From DASSQJ01 sp963772645 (GTDB lineage Bacteria > Actinomycetota > Actinomycetes > Actinomycetales > Dermatophilaceae), in NCBI GenBank assembly GCA_963772645.1, contig CAVYYD010000002.1, positions 124,001-188,000 on the forward strand: a DNA stretch of 64,000 nucleotides. The letters run 5' to 3'. Below, in pieces: positions 16,369 through 25,307 of this stretch. Numbering within the stretch: position 1 is the stretch's first letter; every line of letters begins with the position of its first letter. Below the pieces are notes generated by a model. That model made no database searches. It was not told the DNA's origin and saw only the letters and a list, made by a program, of their open reading frames with translations. The position numbers were made by a program, and so were the translations under genes.

Positions 16369-18288
16369 TCAGCGCCGCGCGAACATCGCGTCCTGGGTGT
16401 AGCCCTCGTGCAGGGTGCCGGTGTAGCGGTCGACCTGCGGGGAGGTCTCCCGCCGGTTCATCCCGGTCCACACGACGTTGACGCTGCCGTGCGGGCCGGC
16501 CGCCAGGCCGGTGTAGTCGCCGAAGAAGACCGAGCAGTCCTTGCCCGCGGCGTCCGTGATCGACCCCGAGGTGTGCCCCGCCGGCCCGCAGACCGCCGGC
16601 CAGGCCGACTGCGGGACGTACTGGCCGGCCCAGTGGGTCAGCGAGACGTCCGGGTTCTCCACGGCGCTGCGGCCCTCGGCCGTGTTCGGGCTCAGCACCT
16701 GGACCGGGTCGGACCCCACGCGGAGCACGTGGTTGAACGTGTCGTTCGCCGGGATCGGGGTGCCGGTCGACGCGGCCGTGTCGCGGTCCCAGCCGACGGC
16801 GAGCTCGCCGCTCGAGGTGTAGTCGGCCCACGGGAACCACTCCTGGACGGGTCCGGGGCCGGTGCCGGTGGAGACGCGCTGCCGGTCCGACCAGGTCAGG
16901 CCGCCGTCGGTGCTGTCGGCGCGCCAGATGTCGACGTCCGAGGACGGCCCGGCGTTGCACGGGTCGTAGTTCGGCGCGTCACCGGGGGCGTCGAAGAAGC
17001 AGCCGTCGGTGGCGTTCGGGTTCGGGGTTCCCCGGTCGTCCCAGACGACGGTCAGGTGGTTCGGGTCGGTCGGGTCGGTGGCGATGGTGCCGGCACCCCA
17101 CCACCGGAACTGGTGCCCCCAGACCGTCTGCCGCCCGATGACGTCGAACGGGGCGTCGGACAGGCCGTCCTCGAGCTGGGCGGCGGCCACCGGGTCGCCG
17201 AAGGTCCGGCCGCCGTCGGTGGACCGCACGACCATGATCTGGTCGTCGAAGTCGAGCGGGACCTCCCAGGCGGCCTGGTTCTGGCCGTTGAGGAAGTGCA
17301 CGTACAGGGTGCCGTCGGAGGCGACCTGCGGCACCGAGGCCTGGTCCTCGTCGCACTCGTTCGCCGGCCCGGTCGTCTGGAAGGTGCACGACGGGGACGA
17401 GCCGGAGATCTCCTTCGGCGCCGACCAGGTCCGGCCACCGTCGTCGGAGTAGCTGAGCACGATCGGCGACTCGGCGTAGGACCCCTGGGCTCCGTTGAGG
17501 AAGACAGTCGCCGTCACGTAGGCCCGCCCGTAGTACGGCGAACCGACGTTGTTGTCGACGGTGATCCACTCCTTGTCGATGAACGTCGCGTTCGTCGCGG
17601 GCCCGATGCCCGCCCCCTTGCCGTTGATGACACGGGCCGGCCGCTGCCAGGTCCGGCCGCCGTCGGTGGAGCGGCTCACCGTGACGTCACCGTTGGCGAC
17701 GACCGCTCCGCTCAGCCCGGCGGTGTTCTCGAGCTGGGCCATCAGGGCCACCTCGTGCTTGCGGTCGAAGGCCGGTGCGGGGTCGCCGGCGCCGTTCCCG
17801 CTGCGCATCGGGATCTGGCCGTCCAGCCACGTGGCCCCCCCGTCGAAGGAGGTGAAGAACCCCGTCGGCACGATCGCCTGGCGCGCGCCGGTCGCGTTGT
17901 TGAAGCGGTAGTAGTAGTCGTTGGAGCCGGCGAGCAGGTGCTGCGGGTCGGCCGGGTCCACCGCGATGGCGATCTCGTTGTCCGGGTTCCAGTTCTGGCC
18001 GTACGCGGTGTCGTTGCAGCTCATGTCGACGCTGACCGACGGGTCGCCACTGCTCGTGCAGGTGAAGCGGGCGATCTGCTGCGGCGAGAAGGTCCCACCG
18101 GTCGCGGTGTTCCCGGATCCCGCCCCGGGGTCGCCCCGGACCACCTCCGCCTCCGGCTCGCCCCACTTCAGCTCGTGCAGGTGGGCCAGCAGGTCCTCGC
18201 CGCGCGGTGCGGCGGTGGCGGTTCCCGCGAGCAGTGGGCTGAGGGACAGCGCGACCGCACCGCCCAGTGCGACTGCATGACGCTTCAT
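16369..18288 (-). CDS. Secreted sialidase-like BNR/Asp-box protein
   Basis: A 639-aa exported protein. The signal peptide covers about residues 1-27 (VALSLSPLLAGTATAAP). The mature part has five Asp-boxes (SFDGGATW, STDGGRTW, SDDGGRTW, STDGGRTF, STDGGLTW), the mark of the six-bladed exo-sialidase/BNR propeller. I cannot identify the full catalytic Arg triad or Tyr nucleophile by eye, so it may be a non-catalytic BNR protein. The ATG is chosen because GGGAGG lies 6 nt upstream of a clean signal sequence. A cluster of palindromes lies 25-50 bp upstream, and a terminator follows. Confidence 0.82.
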   Translation of the reverse strand: MKRHAVALGGAVALSLSPLLAGTATAAPRGEDLLAHLHELKWGEPEAEVVRGDPGAGSGNTATGGTFSPQQIARFTCTSSGDPSVSVDMSCNDTAYGQNWNPDNEIAIAVDPADPQHLLAGSNDYYYRFNNATGARQAIVPTGFFTSFDGGATWLDGQIPMRSGNGAGDPAPAFDRKHEVALMAQLENTAGLSGAVVANGDVTVSRSTDGGRTWQRPARVINGKGAGIGPATNATFIDKEWITVDNNVGSPYYGRAYVTATVFLNGAQGSYAESPIVLSYSDDGGRTWSAPKEISGSSPSCTFQTTGPANECDEDQASVPQVASDGTLYVHFLNGQNQAAWEVPLDFDDQIMVVRSTDGGRTFGDPVAAAQLEDGLSDAPFDVIGRQTVWGHQFRWWGAGTIATDPTDPNHLTVVWDDRGTPNPNATDGCFFDAPGDAPNYDPCNAGPSSDVDIWRADSTDGGLTWSDRQRVSTGTGPGPVQEWFPWADYTSSGELAVGWDRDTAASTGTPIPANDTFNHVLRVGSDPVQVLSPNTAEGRSAVENPDVSLTHWAGQYVPQSAWPAVCGPAGHTSGSITDAAGKDCSVFFGDYTGLAAGPHGSVNVVWTGMNRRETSPQVDRYTGTLHEGYTQDAMFARR

Positions 18289-18313
18289 CGTCGACCTCCC
18301 TGTCGACTTCCCG

Positions 18314-18339
18314 GTCACGCGCGTGACGGGCGTCACGCG
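18314..18339. promoter_or_regulatory. Overlapping palindromes, candidate operator
   Basis: GTCACGCGCGTGAC (18314-18327) is a perfect palindrome. It overlaps CGCGTGACGGGCGTCACGCG (18320-18339), which has perfect 9-bp arms. Together they give three alternating GTCACGCG-type half-sites just upstream of the sialidase-like gene and in the divergent region shared with recO. A dimeric repressor or activator is expected; which one is unknown. Confidence 0.55.
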
Positions 18340-18441
18340 ATGGACCATCGTGCTCCCGCCCGGGGCGGGCTGTACAGACCCGCCGCGCCCGGCCCGGCAC
18401 GGCGCTGCGGGGTGTCGGTGCCGGTGACGGACAATGGCCCG

Positions 18442-19167
18442 GTGCCCCTCTACCGCGACGAGGCCATCGTCCTGCGCACCCACAAGCTGGGTGAGGCCGA
18501 CCGCATCGTCACCGTCCTCTCGCGCCGGCTCGGCAAGCTGCGGGTCGTCGGCAAGGGGGTCCGCCGCACCCGCTCCCGCTTCGGGGCCCGGCTCGAGCCC
18601 GGCATGCACATCGACCTCCAGTGCTACGAGGGGCGCAGCCTCGACACCGTGACCCAGGTCGAGACCCTGGACTCGTGGGGCGAGGGCATCGCCCGCGACT
18701 ACCGGTCCTGGACGGCCGCGACCGCGGTCCTCGAGACCTGCGACCGGCTCACCGAGGAGCACGAGCCGGCCCTCCAGCAGTACCTCCTCCTCGCCGGTGC
18801 CCTCCGCTCGCTCGCCACCCGCGAGCACGACGCCGGGCTGGTCCTCGACGCCTACCTGCTGCGGGCGATGGCGATCGGCGGCTACGCCCCGAGCTTCCAC
18901 GACTGCGCCAAGTGCGGGGCGCCGGGCCCGCACCGGGCCTTCCACGTCGCCGCCGGTGGGGTCGTCTGCCCGGTCTGCCGGCCGCCCGGCTCGGCCGCCC
19001 CCGCGCCGGACACCCTCCGCCTGCTCGCCGCGCTGCTCGCCGGCGACTGGGCGCTCGCCGACGACGCCGAGGAGCGCCACCGCCGCGAGGGCAGCGGCCT
19101 GACCGCGGCCTTCCTCCAGTGGCACCTGGAGCGCGGCATCCGCAGCCTCCGTATGGTGGAGCGGTGA
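18442..19167 (+). CDS. recO: DNA repair protein RecO
   Basis: A 241-aa RecFOR mediator that loads RecA at SSB-coated gaps. The N-terminal OB fold starts PLYRDEAIVLRTHKLGEADRIVTVLSR. The C-terminal zinc motif is C155xxC158 ... C176xxC179 (CAKCGAPG, CPVC). GTG is chosen because the family opens with MPLYRDEA; GACAAT 6 nt upstream of it suggests a leaderless transcript. It overlaps uppS by four bases (GTGA). Confidence 0.93.
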   Translation: MPLYRDEAIVLRTHKLGEADRIVTVLSRRLGKLRVVGKGVRRTRSRFGARLEPGMHIDLQCYEGRSLDTVTQVETLDSWGEGIARDYRSWTAATAVLETCDRLTEEHEPALQQYLLLAGALRSLATREHDAGLVLDAYLLRAMAIGGYAPSFHDCAKCGAPGPHRAFHVAAGGVVCPVCRPPGSAAPAPDTLRLLAALLAGDWALADDAEERHRREGSGLTAAFLQWHLERGIRSLRMVER

Positions 19168-19964
19168 GCGCGCCGAGCCCCTACCCGCCGCCGTTCGCGC
19201 ACCCCAGCGGCGCCCGCCCGCCGGCCGTCCCGGCCGAGCGGCTGCCGCGGCACGTCGCCGTCGTCATGGACGGCAACGGCCGCTGGGCCAACCAGCGCGG
19301 CCTGCCACGCACCAAGGGCCACGAGGCCGGGGAGGCGGCCCTCCTCGACGTCGTCGCCGGTGCCATCGAGGTCGGGCTGACCCACCTGTCGGCCTACGCC
19401 TTCTCCACCGAGAACTGGAAGCGCAGCCCCGACGAGGTGCGCTTCCTCATGGGCTTCAACCGTGACGTCATCCGCCGCCGTCGCGACCAGCTCCACGAGT
19501 GGGGGGTGCGGATGCGCTGGGTCGGCCGGCGCCCGCGCCTGTGGGGCTCGGTGATCTCCGAGCTCGAGACCGCGCAGCGGCTCACCCGGGACAACACCGG
19601 CCTGACCCTGTACTTCTGCGTCAACTACGGCGGACGGGCCGAGATCGGTGATGCCGTGCGCCGTATCGCCGAGGACGTGGCGGGCGGCCGGATCAAGGCG
19701 TCCTCGGTCGACGAGCGGACCATCGCGCGCTACCTGCCCGAGCCGGACATGCCGGACGTCGACCTCTTCGTCCGCAGCTCGGGGGAGCAGCGGACGAGCA
19801 ACTTCCTGCTCTGGCAGAGTGCCTACGCCGAGATGGTCTTCCAGAACCGGCTCTGGCCGGACTACGACCGCCGCGACCTCTGGGCCGCCGTCGAGACCTA
19901 CGCCGACCGGGAGCGCCGCTACGGCGGGGCCGTGGACGCCCCGAGCGGGGGAGCGGGGCGGTAG
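19164..19964 (+). CDS. uppS: Isoprenyl (polyprenyl) diphosphate synthase
   Basis: A 266-aa cis-prenyltransferase that makes the long-chain polyprenyl diphosphate carrier for peptidoglycan and arabinogalactan-type polymers. The catalytic Asp36 is in VAVVMDGNGRWA. SAYAFSTENWKRS, NYGGRAEI and the C-terminal LFVRSSGEQRTSNFLLWQSAYAE with LWPDY are classic. The GTG start overlaps the recO stop. A ~28-residue proline-rich N-terminal extension precedes the core. Confidence 0.94.
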   Translation: MSAPSPYPPPFAHPSGARPPAVPAERLPRHVAVVMDGNGRWANQRGLPRTKGHEAGEAALLDVVAGAIEVGLTHLSAYAFSTENWKRSPDEVRFLMGFNRDVIRRRRDQLHEWGVRMRWVGRRPRLWGSVISELETAQRLTRDNTGLTLYFCVNYGGRAEIGDAVRRIAEDVAGGRIKASSVDERTIARYLPEPDMPDVDLFVRSSGEQRTSNFLLWQSAYAEMVFQNRLWPDYDRRDLWAAVETYADRERRYGGAVDAPSGGAGR

Positions 19965-19976
19965 CCCCCGCGGCGC

Positions 19977-20384
19977 TCAGCCCGCGCCCGAGCAGCGGGC
20001 GCAGAGTCCGTCCACCTCGACGGTGTGCCGCACCTGGCTGAACCCGTGCTCCGCGGCGACCGCCTCGGCCCAGCGCTCCACGGCGTCGCCGGTGACCTCG
20101 ACGGTGAGACCGCACGACCGGCACACGATGTGGTGGTGGTGAGCGTCGGTGACGCAGGCGCGGTAGACCGACTCGCCCTCGGCCGTGCGGATGACGTCGA
20201 CCTCGCCGTCCGCGGCCATCGCCTGGAGGTTCCGGTAGACGGTCGCGAGGCCGACGCGCTCCCCGGCCGCGGTGAGCCCGGCGTGGATCTCCTGGGCGGA
20301 GCGGAACTCCTCGGCTCCCGACAGTGCCTCGGCCAGGGCGAGGCGCTGGCGGGTCGGCCGGCGCTCCGGGGTCGCGGCGCTCAC
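19977..20384 (-). CDS. zur: Zinc uptake regulator of the Fur family
   Basis: A 135-aa Fur-type repressor. The winged HTH comes first (TRQRLALAEAL... AGERVGLATVYRNLQAMA). The metal-binding region has HHHHIVCRSCG and a C-terminal CARC, giving the structural CxxC pairs. It is the last gene of znuA-znuC-znuB-zur, and its GTG overlaps the znuB stop. This points to Zn(II)-dependent autoregulation, where zinc-bound Zur represses the operon at the double box upstream of znuA. Confidence 0.92.
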   Translation of the reverse strand: MSAATPERRPTRQRLALAEALSGAEEFRSAQEIHAGLTAAGERVGLATVYRNLQAMAADGEVDVIRTAEGESVYRACVTDAHHHHIVCRSCGLTVEVTGDAVERWAEAVAAEHGFSQVRHTVEVDGLCARCSGAG

Positions 20385-21373
20385 CGCGCCGCCGTCCCGG
20401 CGGCGTCGTGCTCGCCGTGCTCGTCGTAGTGACCCTCGTGCGCCGCGTGGCGGTGTCCGTCGTGGACGTAGTCGACGTGGTCGCCGTGGGCGACCGCCTC
20501 GTGGCCGCACTCGGGGCCGTGCTCGTGCTGGTGCAGCTCGGCGCGGGCGTGCGCGGCGCGGACCAGCCGCTCGCGGGCCACGGCGGCGCCGCTGACGAGG
20601 AGGAACCCGGCGATGGCGACGAGGACGATGGTGCCGCCCGAGGGGGTCTCGGCCTGGTAGGAGAGCAGCACCCCGCCGACGCTGGAGAGCACCCCGATCC
20701 CGACCGCCCACCACAGGCTCGAGCGGAAGCTGCGGGCGAGGAGCTGGGCGGTCGCGTTCGGGATGATCATGAGCGCGGAGATGAGCAGCAGGCCGACGGC
20801 GCGCATCGAGACCACGATGGTGACCGCGGTGAGCACGGCGAGCAGGAGGTTGTAGCCGAGCACCGGCATCCCGGCGGCCCGCGCGTACTCCTCGTCGTTG
20901 GCCACGGCGAAGAACCGCTGGCGGAGCAGCAGGGTGACGACGAGGACGACCGCCGCCAGCGCCGCGAGGACGAGGACGTCGCCGCTGCTCGTCGTGAGGA
21001 TCGCGCCGAAGAGGTAGGCCGTGAGGTTGGCCGGTGTCGCCGCGGTGGACCGCGCGATGAGGACGACGCCGAGCGCGATGCCGCCGTAGAACATCACCGC
21101 CAGGGCGATGTCGCCGCTGGTGCGGCCCGAGGCGCGGATCAGCTCGATGGCCACCCCGGCGACCACCGCCGCGGCGAGCGCGGTGAACACCGGCTCCTGG
21201 CCGGTGAGGATGCCCACCGCGACCCCGGAGAGGGCGACGTGGCCCATCCCGTCGCCGATGAGGGACATCCGCCGCTGGACGAGGAACACCCCCACGAGCG
21301 GGGCCGCGATGCCGGCGAGCAGCGCCGCGAGCAGCGCCTGGCGCATGAAGTCGAGCGCGAGGATCTCACCCAC
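20381..21373 (-). CDS. znuB: Zinc ABC transporter permease
   Basis: A 330-aa ABC-3 permease with about eight membrane helices (for example LLAALLAGIAAPLVGVFLV and the SALMIIPNATAQLLA region). The C-terminal ~60 residues are strikingly His-rich (HQHEHGPECGHEAVAHGDHV... HDGHRHAAHEGH), probably a cytosolic zinc buffer. It overlaps znuC by 8 nt and zur by 4 nt. Confidence 0.94.
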   Translation of the reverse strand: MGEILALDFMRQALLAALLAGIAAPLVGVFLVQRRMSLIGDGMGHVALSGVAVGILTGQEPVFTALAAAVVAGVAIELIRASGRTSGDIALAVMFYGGIALGVVLIARSTAATPANLTAYLFGAILTTSSGDVLVLAALAAVVLVVTLLLRQRFFAVANDEEYARAAGMPVLGYNLLLAVLTAVTIVVSMRAVGLLLISALMIIPNATAQLLARSFRSSLWWAVGIGVLSSVGGVLLSYQAETPSGGTIVLVAIAGFLLVSGAAVARERLVRAAHARAELHQHEHGPECGHEAVAHGDHVDYVHDGHRHAAHEGHYDEHGEHDAAGTAAR

Positions 21374-22187
21374 GGGGGCCTCCCGCGCCGCTGCGGTCCA
21401 GTGGGGCGCCGAGGACCGGCTCGGGCGGGCCGTCGTGGCTCGGGTCGTGGTGGTGGATCGAGCCGTGGTCGTGGGCGGCGGTGTGGGTGGCGTACTGGGC
21501 CGTCGTGCCGTCGAAGTCGACGTACCCGGCCTCCATGCAGACGACCCGGGTGACGACGTCGCGCAGCGCCTCGAGCTCGTGGGTGACGACGACCATCGAG
21601 GTCCCGTCGGCCGCGAGCCGCTCGAGGACCCCGGCGAGGGCCACCTGGCTGGCCGTGTCGACGCCGGCGGTCGGCTCGTCCATGACGAGGACGTCGGGGC
21701 GCCCGGCGAGGGCGCGGGCGATGAGGACGCGCCGCTGCTGGCCGCCCGAGAGCCGGGCGACCTCCTCGTGCCCGCGGTCGGCGAGGCCGACGGCGGCGAT
21801 CGACTCGCGCACCACCTCGCGGTCGAGCCGGGTCTGCGGCTTCCACCACGGGCGCTGCGGGAGGCGCCCGACCTCGACGACCTCGGTGACGGTGGCCCGC
21901 ACGGCGGCGGTCAGCGTGTGGTGCTGCGGCACGTAGCCGATCCGGGTGAAGTCGCGGAAGCGCTCGCGGGGGGAGCCGAAGAGCCGGACCTCCCCGCCCT
22001 GCTGCTCGACGAGCCCGAGCAGGCCGCGGACCAGGGTCGACTTGCCGGAGCCGTTGGGGCCCAGGAGCGCGAGCACCTCGCCCCGGTCGACGGCGAGGTC
22101 GACGCCGCTGACGACGCTGCGGTCGCCGTAGCCGAAGGAGGCGGCCCGCAGCTCGATGAGGGGCTCGGCCTCCGGGGTCACCGGCAC
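21366..22187 (-). CDS. znuC: Zinc ABC transporter ATPase
   Basis: A 273-aa ABC ATPase. Walker A is GPNGSGKST (43-51), the signature is LSGGQQRRVLIARAL, Walker B is VLVMDEPTAG, and the switch His is in VVVTHE. A His-rich tail (YATHTAAHDHGSIHHHDPSH) may bind zinc. It overlaps znuA by 10 nt and znuB by 8 nt, consistent with a tightly coupled operon. Confidence 0.94.
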   Translation of the reverse strand: MPVTPEAEPLIELRAASFGYGDRSVVSGVDLAVDRGEVLALLGPNGSGKSTLVRGLLGLVEQQGGEVRLFGSPRERFRDFTRIGYVPQHHTLTAAVRATVTEVVEVGRLPQRPWWKPQTRLDREVVRESIAAVGLADRGHEEVARLSGGQQRRVLIARALAGRPDVLVMDEPTAGVDTASQVALAGVLERLAADGTSMVVVTHELEALRDVVTRVVCMEAGYVDFDGTTAQYATHTAAHDHGSIHHHDPSHDGPPEPVLGAPLDRSGAGGPRG

Positions 22188-23101
22188 TGCTGCCCCTTCT
22201 CCAGGGTGGTCAGGTTGCTCCGCATCACCTCACGGTAGTCCGAGCCCGCCGAGGTGTCGGTGAGCCCGGCGACGGGGTCGAGGACGGCGGTGCTCGCCCC
22301 GGTCTCCCGGGCGACCGTCTCGGCGAGCGCAGGGCTCGCCAGCGTCTCGGTGTAGATCGTCGTGACCCCCTTCTCGGTGACCAGCCGGCTGATCCGGCGC
22401 AGGGTCGCCGCGTCCGGTTCGACGTCCGGGTTGACCCCCGAGATGCCGACCTGGTGCAGGTGGTAGCGCTCGGCGAGGTAGGCGAAGGCGGTGTGCGAGG
22501 TGACGAGGTAGGTCTGGGCGCAGTCGGCCAGCCCGGTGCGGTAGGCCGCGTCGAGCGCCGCGAGCCCGCCGAGGAGGGTCCTGGTGCCGGCGGCGTAGTC
22601 GGCGGCGTGCCCGGGGTCGACCGCGGCGAGCTTGGCGCCGATCGCGCTCGCGACCTTCTCGAAGCGGACCGGGTCCAGCCAGAAGTGCGGGTCCATGGCG
22701 GCGTTGCCCCGCGCGCCGGGCTGTACCTGCTCGCCCGTGGCGGCGATCGTGAGGTCGGCGGCCGGGGCGACGTCGAACCCGGCCCGGGGGGCGACGTTGG
22801 CGACGGCCTCGTCGACCGCGGGCTGGAACCCGGAGGCGTAGACGACGAGCGCGGCGTCGGCGAGTCCGGCGACCTGCTTGGGGGTCAGCTCGAGGTCGTG
22901 CGGCTCGGCCCCGGGCGGGGTGAGGCTGGCGACCTCGACGTGGTCACCACCGATCTGCTGCGTGGCCCACTGCAGCGGGTAGAAGGAGGCGGCCACCCGT
23001 AGGCGCCCCGATCCGGCCGTGGGGGAGGACCCGGCCCCGCAGCCGGCGAGGGCCAGGGCCGCGGCGGCGAGCAGGGCCGGGACGGCCAGGGAACGCTTCA
23101 T
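22178..23101 (-). CDS. znuA: Zinc-binding lipoprotein of the ZnuA family
   Basis: A 307-aa solute-binding lipoprotein. The lipobox LAGC follows an alanine-rich signal (about residues 1-20). Zinc ligands are expected in GAEPHDLEL, DPHFWLDP, TSHTAFAYL and the C-terminal acidic motif. The His-rich loop typical of proteobacterial ZnuA is absent. The ATG at 23101 abuts the left Zur box, and a -10 hexamer 7 nt upstream makes the mRNA leaderless. Upstream in-frame Met codons lie inside the promoter and are not starts. Confidence 0.93.
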   Translation of the reverse strand: MKRSLAVPALLAAAALALAGCGAGSSPTAGSGRLRVAASFYPLQWATQQIGGDHVEVASLTPPGAEPHDLELTPKQVAGLADAALVVYASGFQPAVDEAVANVAPRAGFDVAPAADLTIAATGEQVQPGARGNAAMDPHFWLDPVRFEKVASAIGAKLAAVDPGHAADYAAGTRTLLGGLAALDAAYRTGLADCAQTYLVTSHTAFAYLAERYHLHQVGISGVNPDVEPDAATLRRISRLVTEKGVTTIYTETLASPALAETVARETGASTAVLDPVAGLTDTSAGSDYREVMRSNLTTLEKGQQCR

Positions 23102-23138
23102 GACAACGATTCTCATCCGCAATGAGAACCGTTGTCAA
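23101..23138 (-). promoter_or_regulatory. Double Zur box overlapping the znuA promoter
   Basis: A 37-bp near-perfect palindrome contains two 7-1-7 Fur-family boxes: TGACAACGATTCTCA (23101-23115) and TGAGAACCGTTGTCA (23123-23137). On the minus strand the -35 is TTGACA (23138-23133), then an 18-nt spacer, the -10 GAGAAT (23114-23109) and the znuA ATG 7 nt further on. Each box covers one promoter element, so Zn-Zur would block RNA polymerase directly. Confidence 0.9.
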
Positions 23139-23164
23139 ATGACGTGGGCCGGAGGCCTCCGCGG

Positions 23165-23449
23165 TCAGGTGCGGGGGAAGGCCTGGGTGACGAGGATCGC
23201 GGTGACGAGCGCGACGACGGCGATCCGCAGGAGCCGCTCCGGGGTCGAGAGCCGCGGCCAGGCGAGGGCGAGGATCCACAGGAGGAGCAGCGCGACGATG
23301 CCGAGGAGCAGCCAGCCCGGCGACGGCAGCAGGATCCCTGCGACGACGAGGGCGAGGACGATGAGGAAGGGCACGGCGCGCGGCAGCCCGTTCAGCCACT
23401 GGACCGCCGGCAGGCTGGCGCGCTCGAAGGACTGACGCAGGCTCGACAC
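23165..23449 (-). CDS. Small multi-span membrane protein
   Basis: A 94-aa protein with three hydrophobic helices (about 26-42, 45-64 and 74-90: AVPFLIVLALVVAGILL, WLLLGIVALLLLWILAL, LRIAVVALVTAILVTQAF). It resembles small uncharacterised actinobacterial DUF6703-type proteins, but I assign no function. It ends 27 nt from the Zur-controlled region on the same strand upstream of znuA and may have its own promoter in the 23.45-23.55 kb divergent gap. Confidence 0.75.
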   Translation of the reverse strand: MSSLRQSFERASLPAVQWLNGLPRAVPFLIVLALVVAGILLPSPGWLLLGIVALLLLWILALAWPRLSTPERLLRIAVVALVTAILVTQAFPRT

Positions 23450-23552
23450 GGTGGACCAGCCTACGGGCGCACCACCGAGCCGTCCGCGCGGGGCTCGGCG
23501 GCCGGCGCGGGGCGTGCCACAGTGGTCGCGGAGGGTGACGAGGAGGTGAGCC

Positions 23553-25307
23553 GTGGCGGCGACCGAGGCCCCGTGGACCAGCGGGCCCGACCTCGAGGGG
23601 TTCGTCCGCCGCGAGCAGGACGAGCTCCTCCGGGTCGCCTACCTGGTCCGTGGTGACCTCGCGCGGGCCGAGGCGCTGACCGAGGACGCGCTCGTCGCGG
23701 TCGGTCGCCGCTGGGCACGGGCCGCCGAGGAGGATCCGGGCACGGCGGTGCGCGGCATCCTCTACCGCTCCGCGCTGGCCGAGGCGGATGCCGCGCCGCC
23801 GGCGCCGTGGCCCCCGCCCGAGGAGCCCGACTGGGCCACCGAGGACGGCGGCCCCGAGCAGCGGGACCGGCGCGCCACGCTCACCGCAGCGCTGGCCGGC
23901 CTGACGGCGCGGCAGCGGGCCGCCCTGACGCTGCTCGTCCTCGACCGTGCCACCGAGGAGCACGCCGCCCACCTCCTCGGCGGCCGCCGCCACCGGGTGC
24001 ACGCCGACGCCGGGGAGGCACTGGCCCGCCTCGCCGCCGCCCTGCCCGACCTCGATCTGCCCGCGGGTCGGGTCGACGCGCCCGCCGTCCGGTGGCTGCT
24101 CGAGGCCACCCTCGAGGACGTCCCGGACCCTGACCTCGCCCCGCGGGTGCTGCGGCGGGCCGCCGACGAGCGCCGGGCGGTGCGGCGGCGCACGGTGCTC
24201 GTCAGCGGCGGTCTGGTGGGAGCCGGCGTGCTGGCGACGGCCGTGGTCGGGCAGCTCGGCGCCGGCGCCGGGACCGCCCGCACCGGTGACTCCCGGCTCG
24301 ACGCCGTGGCCCTCGGCGGGGTGCGGGTCCACCTCGCGCCGGCGCCGCCGGCCGAGGCGGTGCTGCCCCGGCACCCGGACCGGGCGGCGCTCGGGGTGCC
24401 CGACCCGATCGGCCCCGGTGACCCCACCGTCGTGGCGGTCCTCGAGCCCGGCGCCACCGGAGGCCCGGTGCTCGCCGTCTACCTCGTCCACGGCGGGGCG
24501 AGCATCTACGTCCCGGTCCTGCAGACCCCGGGCCCCGCGCCGGGCCTGTGGCGGGCGGACGCCGGACGGGTCACCGGGGAGGACCGGCGCTCCCTCGTGG
24601 CCCCCGGCGCGGTGAGCAGCGACCGGCGGCGGGTCGCCCTCCCGTCGGTCTCCGGGGTGGTCGTCATCGACGTCGACGCCGGGACCGCCGGCTCGGTGGC
24701 GATCCGGGACCCCACCCTGCGGACCGTGGGCTGGGCCGCCGACGACCGGACCGTGGTCGCCCGCGGCCGGGACGACTCCTGGCTCGTCGACCCGGCCGCC
24801 GGTACCGTCCAGCACACCCGGCTCCCGGTGGCGCCGGGCTGGCACGAGCTGGCCTGGACCGGCGGGACCCCGCAGCTGCGGACCCTCACCCGGACCGGCT
24901 CGCTGGCCGCCGCCGCCGAGCTGCCCGGGCCCGCGGTCGTGCCGTTCGGGCCCTCGGCCTCCAGCGCCGACGGGTGGGTCGCGGCGGCGGCCTACCTCCC
25001 GGGCCGCTACCAGGACGAGCTGGGGCGCTCGCAGGGGGTCGTGGCGGTCCGGGCCGGGGCCGGCCAGGCTCCCCGGGTGCTCGCCGCAGAGGTGGCCGCC
25101 GGCAGCGGCGAGGTGCGCTACCGGGTGCTGCGCTGGGTGCCGCCGGGCACGGTGCTCCTCGAGTCGCGCTCGGTCGCCGCGGCCGACGGCAGCCCGGTCG
25201 CCCGGGTGCTCGCCTGGGACGTCGCCGGGGAGCGGCTCTGGCAGGTCGGCGTCGTCGAGGGGCTCGGCGGCTCCTCGAGCTGGTTCAGTGGGCAGTGGGG
25301 GCTGTGA
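23553..25307 (+). CDS. Degenerate sigma domain fused to a membrane-anchored propeller-like protein
   Basis: A 584-aa fusion. Residues ~14-75 match sigma region 2 (FVRREQDELLRVAYLVRGDL) and ~105-165 region 4 (LAGLTARQRAALTLLVL). A membrane helix lies at 215-236. The extracytoplasmic ~345 residues resemble a beta-propeller (DRTVVARGRDDSWLVD, RVLAWDVAGERLWQVG). The sigma half aligns with the separate sigma protein at 28265-28798, and the rest with the membrane protein at 28795-30069. In region 4 the recognition helix seen in that partner (GVSVGTVKSQTHDAL) is replaced by GGRRHRVHADAGEAL, and the post-region-2 basic stretch is lost, so promoter recognition is doubtful. GTG is preceded by AGGAGG. 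Confidence 0.82.
   Translation: MAATEAPWTSGPDLEGFVRREQDELLRVAYLVRGDLARAEALTEDALVAVGRRWARAAEEDPGTAVRGILYRSALAEADAAPPAPWPPPEEPDWATEDGGPEQRDRRATLTAALAGLTARQRAALTLLVLDRATEEHAAHLLGGRRHRVHADAGEALARLAAALPDLDLPAGRVDAPAVRWLLEATLEDVPDPDLAPRVLRRAADERRAVRRRTVLVSGGLVGAGVLATAVVGQLGAGAGTARTGDSRLDAVALGGVRVHLAPAPPAEAVLPRHPDRAALGVPDPIGPGDPTVVAVLEPGATGGPVLAVYLVHGGASIYVPVLQTPGPAPGLWRADAGRVTGEDRRSLVAPGAVSSDRRRVALPSVSGVVVIDVDAGTAGSVAIRDPTLRTVGWAADDRTVVARGRDDSWLVDPAAGTVQHTRLPVAPGWHELAWTGGTPQLRTLTRTGSLAAAAELPGPAVVPFGPSASSADGWVAAAAYLPGRYQDELGRSQGVVAVRAGAGQAPRVLAAEVAAGSGEVRYRVLRWVPPGTVLLESRSVAAADGSPVARVLAWDVAGERLWQVGVVEGLGGSSSWFSGQWGL

Noticed and set aside
15865..18420. Upstream extension of the recO frame over the sialidase-like gene
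   Set aside because: RecO starts at the GTG before PLYRDEA; the extension is the complement of the secreted protein gene.
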